A stretch of 64,000 nucleotides of DNA, taken from NCBI GenBank assembly GCA_944325735.1, contig CALVBI010000003.1:21051-85050 (forward strand), given 5' to 3'. Within the stretch, counting starts at the first letter, position 1. Each line of letters opens with the position of its first letter. A program made the translations under genes and the position numbers. Positions 1-9,697 of the stretch are shown one piece after another. Source of the DNA: Candidatus Gastranaerophilales bacterium (GTDB lineage: Bacteria > Cyanobacteriota > Vampirovibrionia > Gastranaerophilales > Gastranaerophilaceae). The notes below the pieces were generated by a model, which saw only the letters and a list, made by a program, of their open reading frames with translations, was not told where the DNA came from and ran no database searches.

Positions 1-389
1 AACACATATGTTACAATTGATGCTAATAATATAGAGAAAAATTGTCCTACATACACATTTTTTGAAACATATCTTACAATAAACTCAAGGATTAATGCAT
101 TGCACAAATAACTTACAACCCAAGTTGTACAGCACTTAAAATACTCTTTTATCCAATGTCCCTTAGTGCAAAATACAAAAACTTTTTGGTTAACAAAAGA
201 AAATACAGATGAAATAATCCATTGCAATGCAACACAAATCTGATAATTTTCGTGTCCTAATAGATACACCGCTATTGCAAATATAACATAAGAAAAAGCA
301 GCATTCCAACCTCCAACTAGAAAAAAACGGATTTTGTCAGATATACCACACCACTTATTATATAATGCTATCACAGCTTCTTTTGTCAT
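1..389 (-). CDS. GtrA-like membrane protein, C-terminus cut by window edge
   Basis: A reading frame starts at ATG 389 and runs off the left edge (129 codons visible). The N-terminal part contains RFFLVGGWNAAFSYVIF, a further hydrophobic segment near LQWIISSVFSFVNQKVFVF, and later hydrophobic stretches. The order and spacing match the GtrA/DPMS-type family of small four-helix membrane proteins, which help move or modify polyprenyl-linked sugars for cell-surface glycans. The start lies one base after the gatD stop, so the two genes are probably co-transcribed. The family call comes from the characteristic first two helices; the substrate cannot be told. Confidence 0.75.
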   Translation of the reverse strand, partial: MTKEAVIALYNKWCGISDKIRFFLVGGWNAAFSYVIFAIAVYLLGHENYQICVALQWIISSVFSFVNQKVFVFCTKGHWIKEYFKCCTTWVVSYLCNALILEFIVRYVSKNVYVGQFFSILLASIVTYV

Positions 390-390
390 A

Positions 391-1125
391 TTAATATGCT
401 TTCCCTACTAATGAATTATGTGTCATTATTTCCAATTCATCATCTAACTTAGACAATTCTATTTTTTTGCCATAACGCTTTTCTAGCGCAAGAGAAATTA
501 AATAATCTGCGAAATGCGGATTTTTAGGAAGTAAAGAGCCATGTAAATATGTCCCAAATACATTTTTAAATCGAGCACCTGCAGTCTTATCCTGCCCATT
601 ATTACCATTTCCAACAACAACTTTTCCTAAAGGCTTGGTTTCTCCTTGCAAATAAGTCAAACCACTGTGATTTTCAAAACCAACTAAGGTAGAAGGTGAC
701 AAAAAATCAGTTTCAACAGTGACATTTCCAATAAATCTTTTTTTCCCAGCTACAGTATAGGCATCCATTAGGCTAATTCCTAATAATTTATCACCATCAA
801 AAGGTTGATAATAATGGCCAAATAATTGATAACCACCGCATATACCGAGAAAAACAGATCCATTATCTCTTTCTTGTTGAAGAAATTCTTTATTCTTATA
901 TAATTCTCCAGCAACATCTTGCTGTTGTTTATCTTGCCCACCACCAATAAAATACAAATCGTGAGAAGAAATAGATTCTCCAGAATTAATTTCTTCATAC
1001 TCAACTTGAATTCCGCGCCATTCACAGCGTTTTACAAGAGTAATAATATTTCCCATATCTCCATACAAATTTAACAATTTGGGATATAAATGCGCTATTG
1101 AAATTTTTAAATTCTTCTCTTCCAT
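391..1125 (-). CDS. gatD: GatD-type glutamine amidotransferase (lipid II isoglutaminyl synthase subunit)
   Basis: The 244-residue protein is a class I (triad) glutamine amidotransferase of the CobB/CobQ-like branch. The nucleophile is Cys96 in FLGICGGYQLFG and the catalytic His is His195 in GTYLHGSLLPKNP. The N-terminus (HLYPKLLNLYGDMGNI) is typical of GatD, which releases ammonia from glutamine for its partner MurT to amidate the D-Glu of lipid II. MurT is not next to it: upstream lies the divergent tatD and downstream a GtrA-like gene. A cobyric-acid-type amidotransferase is a less likely alternative because the protein is short and has no synthetase domain. Confidence 0.82.
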   Translation of the reverse strand: MEEKNLKISIAHLYPKLLNLYGDMGNIITLVKRCEWRGIQVEYEEINSGESISSHDLYFIGGGQDKQQQDVAGELYKNKEFLQQERDNGSVFLGICGGYQLFGHYYQPFDGDKLLGISLMDAYTVAGKKRFIGNVTVETDFLSPSTLVGFENHSGLTYLQGETKPLGKVVVGNGNNGQDKTAGARFKNVFGTYLHGSLLPKNPHFADYLISLALEKRYGKKIELSKLDDELEIMTHNSLVGKAY

Positions 1126-1166
1126 GCTTACTTAATTATATCACATAATCGTGTTATAATCTCTAT
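1126..1166 (+). promoter_or_regulatory. tatD promoter, apparently leaderless
   Basis: An extended -10 element TGTTATAAT ends at 1160, six bases before the ATG at 1167, and no Shine-Dalgarno is visible. Transcription would begin at or next to the start codon. The -35 region is weak. The same 41-bp gap must also hold the divergent gatD promoter. Confidence 0.55.
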
Positions 1167-1922
1167 ATGATTGATACACATTCACATATTAATTGCATAG
1201 AAGAATTTACAATAGATGAAATAATTACAAATGCTAAAAATAATGGGGTAGAAAAAATTATCCTCCCAGCAGCACACCCCTCTGATATTGATATAGTATT
1301 TGATATTGCAAACAAATACGAAAATGTATTTGGGCTTTTAGGAGTACACCCCTCAGAAGTAAAAGATTGGGATGATAGTTTAATAGATAAAATAAAAAAA
1401 TATTCTGAAAATAAAAAAATTGTAGGAATTGGAGAAATTGGTCTGGATTATTACTGGGATAAAAGTTTTAATGACTTACAAAAGGAAGTTTTTATAAAAC
1501 AAATTAAACTAGCTAACGAATTAAATCTTCCTATATCAATTCATGACAGAGAAGCACATAAAGACACATATGATATTTTAAAAGAATACAACAAAAATTC
1601 CAAAATAATTATGCACTGCTTTTCAGGAAGTGTTGAATTTGCAAAAGAATGTGTAAAAGAAGGTTGGTACATAGCACTAGGTGGAGTTGTTACTTTTAAA
1701 AACGCTATAAAAATGAAAGAAGTAGCAAAAAACATACCAATAGAAAACTTATTATTAGAAACAGATGCTCCATATCTCACACCTGTTCCTTATAGGGGTA
1801 AAACAAATCAACCGGCATATGTTAAATATGTTGCGGAAGAAATTGCAAAACTTAGAGATACATCATTTGAAGAAATAGACAAAATTACAACTCAGAACGC
1901 AGAAAGAGTGTTTAATATATGA
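1167..1922 (+). CDS. TatD family metal-dependent hydrolase
   Basis: The 251-residue protein begins MIDTHSHIN, whose HxH is the first metal-ligand pair of the TatD amidohydrolase/TIM-barrel fold. The family landmarks follow in order: GEIGLDYYW, PISIHDREAH, IMHCFSGS and LLLETDAPYLTP. TatD proteins are Mg-dependent deoxyribonucleases or exonucleases linked to DNA repair and turnover; the natural substrate of a given member is usually uncertain. The gene overlaps tlyA by four bases (ATGA), so translation of the pair is probably coupled. Confidence 0.93.
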   Translation: MIDTHSHINCIEEFTIDEIITNAKNNGVEKIILPAAHPSDIDIVFDIANKYENVFGLLGVHPSEVKDWDDSLIDKIKKYSENKKIVGIGEIGLDYYWDKSFNDLQKEVFIKQIKLANELNLPISIHDREAHKDTYDILKEYNKNSKIIMHCFSGSVEFAKECVKEGWYIALGGVVTFKNAIKMKEVAKNIPIENLLLETDAPYLTPVPYRGKTNQPAYVKYVAEEIAKLRDTSFEEIDKITTQNAERVFNI

Positions 1923-2728
1923 AAGAAAGACTTGATAAATATCTTACAGATTTAGGCTATTTTGAAACGAAAAGCAAAGCTTCTGCTGCAATACTTGCAG
2001 GACATGTAAAAATTAATGATGAATACATAACAAAAGCAGGTTTTCAAATAAACCCAGCCAAAGAGTATGATATTCAAGTAAAATCAATGCCATTCGTATC
2101 TAGAGGCGGATTTAAGCTAAAAAAAGCTCTTGATACATTCCCTGTAAAAGTAGAAAATAGAATTTGTTTTGATGCTGGGGCATCAACTGGTGGTTTTACC
2201 GATTGTCTTTTACAAAACGGTGCCCAATTTGTCTATGCGGCTGATGTAGGATATGGCCAGCTTGATTGGAAAATTCGTTCAGATAAAAGAGTTAAAACAA
2301 TAGAAAGAACAAATTTAAAAATATGTTCTTTTGATGAAATATATGATGAAAATGAACCTGTTGCAGATCTTTTGGTAAGTGACTTATCTTTTATATCTTT
2401 AACCAAAGTTTTGGAAAACCTAAAAAAATTACTTAATCCAGAATTTCATGAAATGGTATGTCTTATCAAACCTCAATTTGAAGCAGGCAAAGAAAAAGTT
2501 GAAAAAGGCGGAGTTGTCAGAGATAAAAAAGTTCATATCGAAGTTATAGAAAATGTAATAAATTTTGCAAAAAATCTAGATTACAAAATAAATGGCCTAA
2601 CTTTTTCATCAATAAAAGGACCTTCTGGTAATATTGAATATTTAATTTGGCTTTCTACAAAAAGCGGAGAAGAAACAACTTTTGACATTAAATCAATTGT
2701 TGACAATGCTTTTGAAACTCTTAATTAA
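1919..2728 (+). CDS. tlyA: TlyA family rRNA 2'-O-methyltransferase
   Basis: An N-terminal S4 RNA-binding domain (about residues 1-60, including ERLDKYLTDLGYFETKSKA) is followed by an FtsJ/RrmJ-type Rossmann methyltransferase. The SAM-binding loop is FDAGASTGGFTDCLL, and the catalytic Lys/Asp positions fit SRGGFKLKKAL, VSDLSFISL and LIKPQFEAGKE. TlyA proteins 2'-O-methylate cytidines in 16S and/or 23S rRNA. At 269 residues the length is normal. It is translationally coupled to tatD and converges on the next gene with no gap. Confidence 0.92.
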   Translation: MKERLDKYLTDLGYFETKSKASAAILAGHVKINDEYITKAGFQINPAKEYDIQVKSMPFVSRGGFKLKKALDTFPVKVENRICFDAGASTGGFTDCLLQNGAQFVYAADVGYGQLDWKIRSDKRVKTIERTNLKICSFDEIYDENEPVADLLVSDLSFISLTKVLENLKKLLNPEFHEMVCLIKPQFEAGKEKVEKGGVVRDKKVHIEVIENVINFAKNLDYKINGLTFSSIKGPSGNIEYLIWLSTKSGEETTFDIKSIVDNAFETLN

Positions 2729-3154
2729 TTATACTTTAGGTAAAGTAACAACAGGAGTTGCGCCATATAAATCAATATATTTGAAGAAGTTCAAAACAAC
2801 TCCCGGAGGGAAAAAGTAATTATTATTAGTAGGAGTTATTTTCAACATTGAATGAGTAGAATCAACCTCTACAATACTTGCAAGATATTGTTTATTTACA
2901 GCAGTAAATAAAATATATCCTGTTTTAGATTGAATTTCATCAATTTCGAATCTGTTAGCATTTGCACTCGCAATCGCCATATAGAATAGTTTATCAGCAG
3001 GAAGAATATATGTTCTAGTACAAGTATTAAAATTAATATTCTGAGGAGTAATAAGCGTACTCAAAGGCATTCCTTCTTCTGCTTTTACAGGAATAGCAGA
3101 AAAAATAAAAACAAAACTTATAACAAGCATTATATATTTTATAACTCTTTCCAT
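2729..3154 (-). CDS. small exported protein of unknown function
   Basis: This 141-residue protein has a signal peptide: basic start (MERVIKY), hydrophobic core (IMLVISFVFIFSAI), then a likely cleavage after VKA. The mature part is short, mixed and without a recognised domain; it contains ILPADKLFYMAIASANANRFEI and ends near VTLPKV. It starts inside the 3' end of polA, overlapping by 16 bases, so it is probably translated from the polA transcript. Function is unknown; a periplasmic or surface location is inferred. Confidence 0.72.
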   Translation of the reverse strand: MERVIKYIMLVISFVFIFSAIPVKAEEGMPLSTLITPQNINFNTCTRTYILPADKLFYMAIASANANRFEIDEIQSKTGYILFTAVNKQYLASIVEVDSTHSMLKITPTNNNYFFPPGVVLNFFKYIDLYGATPVVTLPKV

Positions 3155-5997
3155 GATTCACCTACATTCACATCAACAACCAAAGGTACAGATAAAGGCT
3201 GATTTAGTTCCATAGCTTCCTTTACCAGATTTGTTACAACATCAAGTTCTGATTTAACAACCTCAACAACAAGCTCGTCATGAACTTGCATAATCATTTT
3301 TGATTTAAGATTATTTTCTTTTAACTTTTTAGAAAAATCAATCATAGCAATTTTCATTAAATCAGCAGCAGTTCCCTGTATAGGTTGGTTAATAGCTGCA
3401 CGTTTTGCAAACTCTCTAATCATACCGTTAGAACTTGATAATTCAGTTGAAAGATAACGTTTTCTACCAAAAATAGTTTCGACAAACCCTTTTTCTTCTG
3501 CTTCAAGCACAGTACCTTCCATATAAGCTTTTACTTTTGGATAAGTTGCAAAATATTTTTCAATAAAAGTTTCTGCATCTGCATTAGAAATTCCTAAAGA
3601 TTTTGCAAGTCCATACTTACTTTGTCCATAAATAATCCCAAAATTTACAGCTTTTGACTTATAACGCATTTCTTTAGTAACAGCTTCCACTGGAACATCA
3701 AAAACTTTAGAAGCAGTAAGCGTATGGACATCAACACCAGTATTAAAAGCTTCTAAAAGATGCTTATCTTGAGTAATATGAGCTAATAGTCGTAATTCAA
3801 TTTGAGAATAATCAGCTGACAATATTAATCCATTCTCATTATCGCCAGATACAAAAGCATTTCTTATTTTATTACCTTCCTCTGTTCGAACAGGAATATT
3901 TTGTAAATTTGGATTAGAAGATGATAATCTGCCAGTAGCTGTCACTGTCTGATTATAAGTTGTATGAATTCGATTATCTTTTCTATCAATCAAAGCTGGT
4001 AATGACTCTGTATAAGTTGACTTCAATTTTGCAAACTTACGATAATCCAAAATCAACTGAGCTATTTCATATTCTTCCGCTAATTCTTCTAACACTGCAG
4101 CATTTGTAGAATAATTTGTCTTTCCTCTTTTTTTCTTAGCTTTAAGCCCCAATTTTTCAAAAAGGACTTCTCCTACTTGACGTGGAGAATTTATATTAAA
4201 AACACCACCTGCAATCTCATATATACGTCCTTCAATTTTTGCTAATTGATTATTCATAGATATAGTAAGTTTATGCAAATAATTTTCATCTACAGAAACC
4301 CCTGTATATTCCATGTCAGCTAGTACAAAAGTCAAAGGAACTTCAACATCATAAGTCAATTCTAATTCTTTTTTATCAAGATTATTGATCCAAAATTTAG
4401 TCAACTCTAAAATTGTAAAAGCCTCATCAGAAGAATAATTCAAAACACTTTCAATCGGGGCATCAGAAAAAGAAATTTGTTTTTTCTTATTTTTTTCAAA
4501 AGGTGCAAATGGAATAATAGCATGATTTAAATGTTCCATAGATTGCACATCTAATTCATGGTTTCTTTGAGGATCTTTTACATAACTCGCAAGAGCAATA
4601 TCAAAAATAATAGATTTTGATAAAACTCCTAAATTTCTTAAAATATTATAAGCAGTTTTAGCATTATAAGCAGTCTTATAAATTGCTTCATTTTCAAACA
4701 AAGATTTTAAATCAGTAATTACATCTTCTAATCGCAATTGATTTGAAATATTTGAATGATTTATCGGAATATAAAAAGTCTTTGTAATAAAATCTGAATT
4801 TTTAAAAATAATATGCTTATCTTCTACTGAAATATCTTTATTATAAGCAAAAGCAAAACCTATTACAGATGAATCAACAGCATTCTTTACATCTGCATAA
4901 ATATTAAAAGAAATTAAAGATTGATTCTTTAATTCTTCTAACATATCAGAAAAATCATTAGAATCAGTTATTAATTTTTTATCAAATTCACATTTAAATT
5001 CTTTATTAATTTCCTCATTTACGGCTTCCGCAAAGAATCCTAACTGCATTGAATCCGAAGAATTAACACCAGTTGCAACAGGAGCAGTTCGTTCAATTTT
5101 ATCAAACGAATACAAAATCTCATTTATGTTTTTAATAAATGTATAAAACTGCATTTTTTTCAAAAATTCTGTAACTACAGATACATCAGGCAAATTAATT
5201 TTTGCACTGTCAAAATCAAAATTAACATCAAGATCTCTTACAATAGTTGCAAGATATTGACTCATCTTAGCCTGCTCAATACCTGCACAAATTCTTTCTC
5301 TTACAGCTTTTTCCGGAATATTCTCGCAATCATTTAAAATAGCATCTAAAGTTCCATATCTGGCTAATAGTTTTTGAGCCGTCTTTTCTCCTATACCTTT
5401 AACTCCAGGAATACAATCCGACACATCACCTCGCAGACCTTTATAGTCAATAACTTGATTTGGATAAACTCCCAATTTATCAAAAATCTTATCCCAATTA
5501 TATTCAACAAGCTCACCCTTTGTAGGCAAAATAACCTTTACGCAGCCTTCTTTATCTACAAGCTGAAAAGCGTCTTGGTCACCTGTTAAAATCAAAACTT
5601 TATGTCCTAGCTCACATGCTTTTTTTGAAATAGTACCGATTACATCATCAGCTTCAAAACCTTCTTTTGTATATATAGGAATATTAAAGGCTCTTAATCC
5701 TTCATAAATCAATCCCATTTGAGCCTGCATAGAATCAGGCATAGCTGAACGATTACACTTATAATCAGAATATGTCTCAGTTCTGAATGTCTTATGACTT
5801 ACATCAAAAGCAACAGCAATTGCATCAGGATTCAAATTTTCATTTTTAAGCAAATCAAAAATTGCTTTAAAAAAGCCATAAACAGCCCAAGTTGGAACAC
5901 CATCAGATGTTCTCATATTAGTTCTCTCTAATGCGTAATATTGCCTAAAAGCTAACGCATGACCATCAATTAAAATAAGTGTTTTGCTATCATTCAT
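3139..5997 (-). CDS. polA: DNA polymerase I
   Basis: The 952-residue protein has an N-terminal 5'-3' exonuclease/FEN domain (LILIDGHALAFRQYYAL, ILTGDQDAFQLV, KGLRGDVSDCIPGVKGIGEKTA), a middle 3'-5' exonuclease fold, and a C-terminal family A polymerase with motif A DYSQIELRLLAHITQD, the O-helix region KAVNFGIIYGQSKYGLA and motif C QVHDELVVEV. The middle domain has SLISFNIYADV where proofreading enzymes have DxE, so proofreading is probably lost, as in many bacterial Pol I enzymes. It acts in Okazaki fragment processing and repair. A possible leaderless promoter (TTGTAA, 17 bp, AAAAAT) ends six bases before the ATG. Confidence 0.96.
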   Translation of the reverse strand: MNDSKTLILIDGHALAFRQYYALERTNMRTSDGVPTWAVYGFFKAIFDLLKNENLNPDAIAVAFDVSHKTFRTETYSDYKCNRSAMPDSMQAQMGLIYEGLRAFNIPIYTKEGFEADDVIGTISKKACELGHKVLILTGDQDAFQLVDKEGCVKVILPTKGELVEYNWDKIFDKLGVYPNQVIDYKGLRGDVSDCIPGVKGIGEKTAQKLLARYGTLDAILNDCENIPEKAVRERICAGIEQAKMSQYLATIVRDLDVNFDFDSAKINLPDVSVVTEFLKKMQFYTFIKNINEILYSFDKIERTAPVATGVNSSDSMQLGFFAEAVNEEINKEFKCEFDKKLITDSNDFSDMLEELKNQSLISFNIYADVKNAVDSSVIGFAFAYNKDISVEDKHIIFKNSDFITKTFYIPINHSNISNQLRLEDVITDLKSLFENEAIYKTAYNAKTAYNILRNLGVLSKSIIFDIALASYVKDPQRNHELDVQSMEHLNHAIIPFAPFEKNKKKQISFSDAPIESVLNYSSDEAFTILELTKFWINNLDKKELELTYDVEVPLTFVLADMEYTGVSVDENYLHKLTISMNNQLAKIEGRIYEIAGGVFNINSPRQVGEVLFEKLGLKAKKKRGKTNYSTNAAVLEELAEEYEIAQLILDYRKFAKLKSTYTESLPALIDRKDNRIHTTYNQTVTATGRLSSSNPNLQNIPVRTEEGNKIRNAFVSGDNENGLILSADYSQIELRLLAHITQDKHLLEAFNTGVDVHTLTASKVFDVPVEAVTKEMRYKSKAVNFGIIYGQSKYGLAKSLGISNADAETFIEKYFATYPKVKAYMEGTVLEAEEKGFVETIFGRKRYLSTELSSSNGMIREFAKRAAINQPIQGTAADLMKIAMIDFSKKLKENNLKSKMIMQVHDELVVEVVKSELDVVTNLVKEAMELNQPLSVPLVVDVNVGESWKEL

Positions 5998-6070
5998 ATA
6001 TCTATTTTTTCATAAATACGAGGATTTTACAAATATATTAAGTTTAATGTCAAAACTTATAAAAGATAAC

Positions 6071-6095
6071 AAAAAAGCGGGATTAAATCCCGCCT
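6071..6095 (-). terminator. clpX terminator
   Basis: On the minus strand a GCGGGATT/AATCCCGC hairpin is followed by six T. It lies directly after the clpX stop codon. Confidence 0.85.
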
Positions 6096-7400
6096 TTATG
6101 CAGTTATTTCTTTTTCTTTTGAGGTGGTAGGTAATTTTACAACCTCTGCATTTTTTCTGTTCCTTACCATATCAGCTGTGACTGTAAATTTAGTCATATC
6201 TTTCTTAGTTGGAACATCATACATAACATCAAGCATAATCTCTTCTACAATAGATCTTAATGCTCTAGCACCTGTTTTACGTTTAATTGCTTCTTGGGCA
6301 ATTAAATCAATAGCTTCAGGCTCAAATTCTAAATCGACACCATCCATTTCCAATAAGCACTTATACTGTTTTAAAACAGCATTTTTAGGTTCTGTCAAAA
6401 TCATTTTTAATGTTTTTTCATTTAATTCATCTAGAACTGCATAAATTGGAACACGACCAATAAATTCAGGAATTAAACCAAATTTTAACAAGTCTTCTGG
6501 TTGCAATTTTTTCAACATACGAACAGCTGCAGCATCTTTTTCTGCTTGAGTCATAGGAGCTTTAGCACCGAAACCAACAGATGTACCTTCCCCAGCTCTT
6601 CGTTCAACGATTTTTTCTAAGCCTACAAAAGCACCACCTACTATAAATAAGATGTTACTTGTATCAATTTCAATAAATTCTTGATGAGGATGCTTTCTTC
6701 CTCCTTGAGGCGGAACATGAGCTACTGTACCTTCAATCATTTTTAATAATGCTTGTTGTACACCTTCACCTGATACATCACGTGTAATTGATGTATTTTC
6801 AGATTTTCTTGAAATTTTATCAATTTCATCTATATAAATAATTCCACGTTCTGCTTTTGAAGAATCAAATTCAGCATTTTGATAAAGACGTAGTAAAATA
6901 TTCTCAACATCATCACCTACATAACCAGCTTCTGTCAATGTAGTAGCATCAGCAACTGCAAAAGGAACATCTAACATTTTAGCTAAAGTTTGAGCTAAAA
7001 GTGTTTTACCAGAACCTGTAGGTCCAACTAAAAGAATATTTGATTTTTGAATTTCTACATTTTCTTTTAAATCAGCTTCTTTATTATGTTTTAAGCGTTT
7101 ATAGTGATTATAAACAGCTACAGACAAAACCTTTTTAGCATCATCTTGACCAACAATATATTCATCAAGATAAGCCTTAATTTCATGAGGTTTTGGAATA
7201 GGTTTTTCTTCTACTGACTTTTCAGAATCAGTACCTTCTTTATCCTTATTTTCAAAAAATTCTTCATCTAGAATTTGATTACACAAATCAACACATTCAT
7301 CACAAATATATACTTCAGGCCCTGCAATCAATTTTTTTACTTGATCCTGAGATTTTCCGCAAAATGAACATTTTAATCTGCTATCATCATGTTTTGGCAT
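6096..7400 (-). CDS. clpX: ATP-dependent Clp protease ATP-binding subunit ClpX
   Basis: The 434-residue protein has the N-terminal ClpX zinc finger (Cys11, Cys14, Cys33, Cys36; CSFCGKSQ and [10 protein letters not shown]). The AAA+ domain has Walker A GPTGSGKT at residues 126-133, Walker [11 protein letters not shown], the sensor region [11 protein letters not shown] and a normal ClpX C-terminus. ClpX unfolds substrates, including SsrA-tagged proteins, and feeds them to ClpP. It follows clpP on the same strand after a 61-bp gap with its own Shine-Dalgarno (AGAAAGGG). SmpB, which helps generate SsrA-tagged substrates, is encoded elsewhere in this window. Confidence 0.97.
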   Translation of the reverse strand: MPKHDDSRLKCSFCGKSQDQVKKLIAGPEVYICDECVDLCNQILDEEFFENKDKEGTDSEKSVEEKPIPKPHEIKAYLDEYIVGQDDAKKVLSVAVYNHYKRLKHNKEADLKENVEIQKSNILLVGPTGSGKTLLAQTLAKMLDVPFAVADATTLTEAGYVGDDVENILLRLYQNAEFDSSKAERGIIYIDEIDKISRKSENTSITRDVSGEGVQQALLKMIEGTVAHVPPQGGRKHPHQEFIEIDTSNILFIVGGAFVGLEKIVERRAGEGTSVGFGAKAPMTQAEKDAAAVRMLKKLQPEDLLKFGLIPEFIGRVPIYAVLDELNEKTLKMILTEPKNAVLKQYKCLLEMDGVDLEFEPEAIDLIAQEAIKRKTGARALRSIVEEIMLDVMYDVPTKKDMTKFTVTADMVRNRKNAEVVKLPTTSKEKEITA

Positions 7401-7461
7401 TTTATTTTACCCTTTCTGTCTATTTTAAAGACAGACTTAATATTACAAACTTATATTTTTA

Positions 7462-8052
7462 TTATTTCAAAGCGTCACGAGTAACAACTTTATCGATCAT
7501 ACCATATTCAAGAGCTTCAGCAGGTGTCATGATATAATCACGATCTGTATCTTTTTCAATTTTCTTAATTGATTGACCAGTATTAGAAGCTAAAATTTCA
7601 TTTAATGATTTTTTAATTCTAATAATTTCAGCTGCTTGAATTTCAATATCAGTAGCCTGACCTTGAGCTCCACCTAAAGGTTGGTGAATCAATACACGAG
7701 AATGAGGCAATGCCATTCTCTTACCTTTAGCACCAGAAGATAGAAGGAACGCACCCATAGAAGCTGCCTGACCTAAACAAATAGTAGATACATCAGCTCT
7801 AATATGTTGCATAGTATCATAAATAGCAAAACCTGCAGTTACAGATCCCCCTGGACTGTTGATATATAGCATAATATCTTTTTCAGGATTTTCGCTATCC
7901 AATAACAATAATTGAGCGACAACCAAATTTGCTACCATATCGTCAATAGGAGTTCCTAAGAAAATAATTCTTTCTCTCAATAATCTTGAAAATATATCAA
8001 AAGATCTTTCGCCTCTGCTTGATTGTTCAATTACTACCGGTACAAAGCTCAT
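7462..8052 (-). CDS. clpP: ATP-dependent Clp protease proteolytic subunit ClpP
   Basis: This is a full-length 196-residue ClpP with catalytic triad Ser98 (GQAASMGAF), His123 (LIHQPLGG) and Asp172 (TDRDYIM). The N-terminus [20 protein letters not shown] is the typical mature ClpP start region with a very short propeptide. The order on the minus strand is tig-clpP-clpX, the arrangement seen in many bacteria. A Shine-Dalgarno (GGAAAGGG) precedes the ATG. ClpP forms the tetradecameric protease chamber that works with ClpX. Confidence 0.97.
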   Translation of the reverse strand: MSFVPVVIEQSSRGERSFDIFSRLLRERIIFLGTPIDDMVANLVVAQLLLLDSENPEKDIMLYINSPGGSVTAGFAIYDTMQHIRADVSTICLGQAASMGAFLLSSGAKGKRMALPHSRVLIHQPLGGAQGQATDIEIQAAEIIRIKKSLNEILASNTGQSIKKIEKDTDRDYIMTPAEALEYGMIDKVVTRDALK

Positions 8053-8219
8053 TTTTTACCCTTTCCGTCGACTTTCGTCTGACTTTATATCTCTCTGTCA
8101 GAGGCTGCGCCTCCGTTTTTTACCATTTCCGTCGACAACCAATCGACTTTTATAATGATAAGAGGTTTATTGCTCCTCTTCTACTTTTTACTAATTAAAT
8201 TATATAACTCTACTTAATA
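8053..8219 (-). other. clpP leader with repeated Shine-Dalgarno segment and possible 13-codon leader peptide
   Basis: On the minus strand, the sequence just before clpP (TCGACGGAAAGGGTAAAAAA) recurs with one change about 66 bases upstream as TCGACGGAAATGGTAAAAAA. The upstream copy contains an ATG opening a short frame, MVKNGGAASDREI, that stops before clpP. Between the copies is a small GC-rich inverted repeat (GAGGCTGCGCCTC), unusual in this genome. A second hairpin (GAGGAG...CCTC) lies near 8160-8180 and a TATAAA box near 8150. Whether the leader peptide is translated is unknown. Confidence 0.4.
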
Positions 8220-8271
8220 TTAATCAAAAATGTGCCGTTGTAAATACGGCACATATATTATTTTTGATTAA
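8220..8271 (-). terminator. tig terminator or attenuator
   Basis: A strong inverted repeat directly follows the tig stop. The inner arms are GTGCCG/CGGCAC, extended by TAATCAAAAA/TTTTTGATTA outer arms. A T-run after the inner stem supports termination or partial readthrough into clpP. Confidence 0.75.
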
Positions 8272-9564
8272 CTACTTGATTTCTACTTTATTGTTTTCCA
8301 TTAAGAAATCTCTAACCTTATCATTCATTGCTTGTTGAGAAATAGAAGCAAGAACTTCAGGATTTTGACCTATTTGTTTAATTAAATCTTGAGGTTTCAA
8401 ACCATAAGCTGCACCCAATTGAGCAAACTTAGTTTCAATATCTTTTTGTTCTAATTTGATATTTTCTTCTTTAGCAATTTTATCAATTACTAGAGAATTT
8501 TTAATTCTTACTAAAGCATCTTCATTCAAGTTTTTCAACAATTGATCTTCACCTTGAGATTTTACAAGAGCTTCCCAATTAATACCTTGAGCAGCTAATC
8601 TTTGTTTATATTCTTCTCTTAGAGAATTAGCTTCTCTATCAACCATTGATTGAGGAATTTCTACTTTTGCGGAATCAATTACTGTTTTAAATACTTCATT
8701 TTCAGAATTTTGTTTATTAGTTCTTTCTCTTTGAGATTCTAAATATTTTTGAATATCAGCTTTTAATTCATCAACTGTTTTAAAAGGTCCTACTTTTTGA
8801 GCAAATTCATCATTTAATTCTGGCAATTTCTTTTCTTTGATTTCATTAATTTTAATTTTAAAAGTTGCAGGTTGACCTTTTAATTTTTCATCGTGGTAAT
8901 TTTCTGGGAAAGTTACCTTGATTTCAAACTCATCATTTAGATTTTTACCAACAAGTTGTTCTGCAAATCCAGGAATGAAGTTTGAATGAGCTAAATCAAG
9001 CGGATAATTTTTAGCTTCTCCGCCTTGGATTTTTTCACCGTTAGCATAACCATCAAAATCAATTACTGCGATATCAGTATCTTTTGTAGGTCTATCAATT
9101 ACAGTTTCTTGAGTGCTGTGTTGATTTAAAAGATTATCAATTGATTTTTGCATAGCATCAGCTTCAATTGGAGAATCTTTAATTTCTAAAGTTAAATCTT
9201 TGTATTGACCTAAAGTAACTTCCGGTCTTAATTCAGCTTTAGCAGTAACTGTTAAATCTTCACCAATATTAAAATTGTAATTTGTAATATATGGTTGAGC
9301 AATAATATCTAAATTATTATCAACAACAGCTTGATTAATAGCTTTTGGCATCAAACTTTCAATAGCTTCTTGTTTAATTCTTTCAGTTCCAACATGTCTT
9401 TCTACTACTGCACGAGGAGCTTTTCCTTTTCTAAAGCCATCAATATTTACATATTGAGAGATTCTTTGAACAGCTTTGTTATAAGCTTCTGTAGCATCTT
9501 TTGCAGGGATTGTAATATCTAATTTTACAACATTTTCTTTTTCTTTTTCTAATGTAACTTTCAT
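8272..9564 (-). CDS. tig: trigger factor
   Basis: The 430-residue protein has the three trigger factor domains. The ribosome-binding N-domain contains the signature GFRKGKAPRAVVE. The FKBP-type peptidyl-prolyl isomerase domain (about 155-240) contains VIDFDGYANGEKI and FIPGFAEQLVGK. A long helical C-terminal chaperone domain follows. It binds at the ribosome exit tunnel and guards nascent chains. It is the first gene of the tig-clpP-clpX block, with its own promoter and a Shine-Dalgarno AAAGGA before the ATG. Confidence 0.96.
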   Translation of the reverse strand: MKVTLEKEKENVVKLDITIPAKDATEAYNKAVQRISQYVNIDGFRKGKAPRAVVERHVGTERIKQEAIESLMPKAINQAVVDNNLDIIAQPYITNYNFNIGEDLTVTAKAELRPEVTLGQYKDLTLEIKDSPIEADAMQKSIDNLLNQHSTQETVIDRPTKDTDIAVIDFDGYANGEKIQGGEAKNYPLDLAHSNFIPGFAEQLVGKNLNDEFEIKVTFPENYHDEKLKGQPATFKIKINEIKEKKLPELNDEFAQKVGPFKTVDELKADIQKYLESQRERTNKQNSENEVFKTVIDSAKVEIPQSMVDREANSLREEYKQRLAAQGINWEALVKSQGEDQLLKNLNEDALVRIKNSLVIDKIAKEENIKLEQKDIETKFAQLGAAYGLKPQDLIKQIGQNPEVLASISQQAMNDKVRDFLMENNKVEIK

Positions 9565-9602
9565 TTCTAAATCCTTTATAATTAATTAATACATGTGAAT
9601 TA

Positions 9603-9630
9603 ATCATACCGCAAAAAAGAATTTGTGCAA
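9603..9630 (-). promoter_or_regulatory. tig promoter
   Basis: On the minus strand TTGCAC (9625-9630) and TATGAT (9603-9608) are 16 bp apart, a good sigma-70-type match, followed by a short leader with a Shine-Dalgarno. Confidence 0.5.
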
Positions 9631-9638
9631 GTAATAGA

Positions 9639-9672
9639 GAAAAAGCAGGGGCTAACTACCCTGCTTTTTCTT
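9639..9672 (-). terminator. terminator after the alcohol dehydrogenase gene
   Basis: An AAAAAGCAGGG/CCCTGCTTTTT hairpin is flanked by A and T runs, placed between the dehydrogenase stop and the tig promoter. The symmetrical runs could let it work in both directions. Confidence 0.8.
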
Positions 9673-9697
9673 TAAGTTTTAAATTATTCTTTTTATT

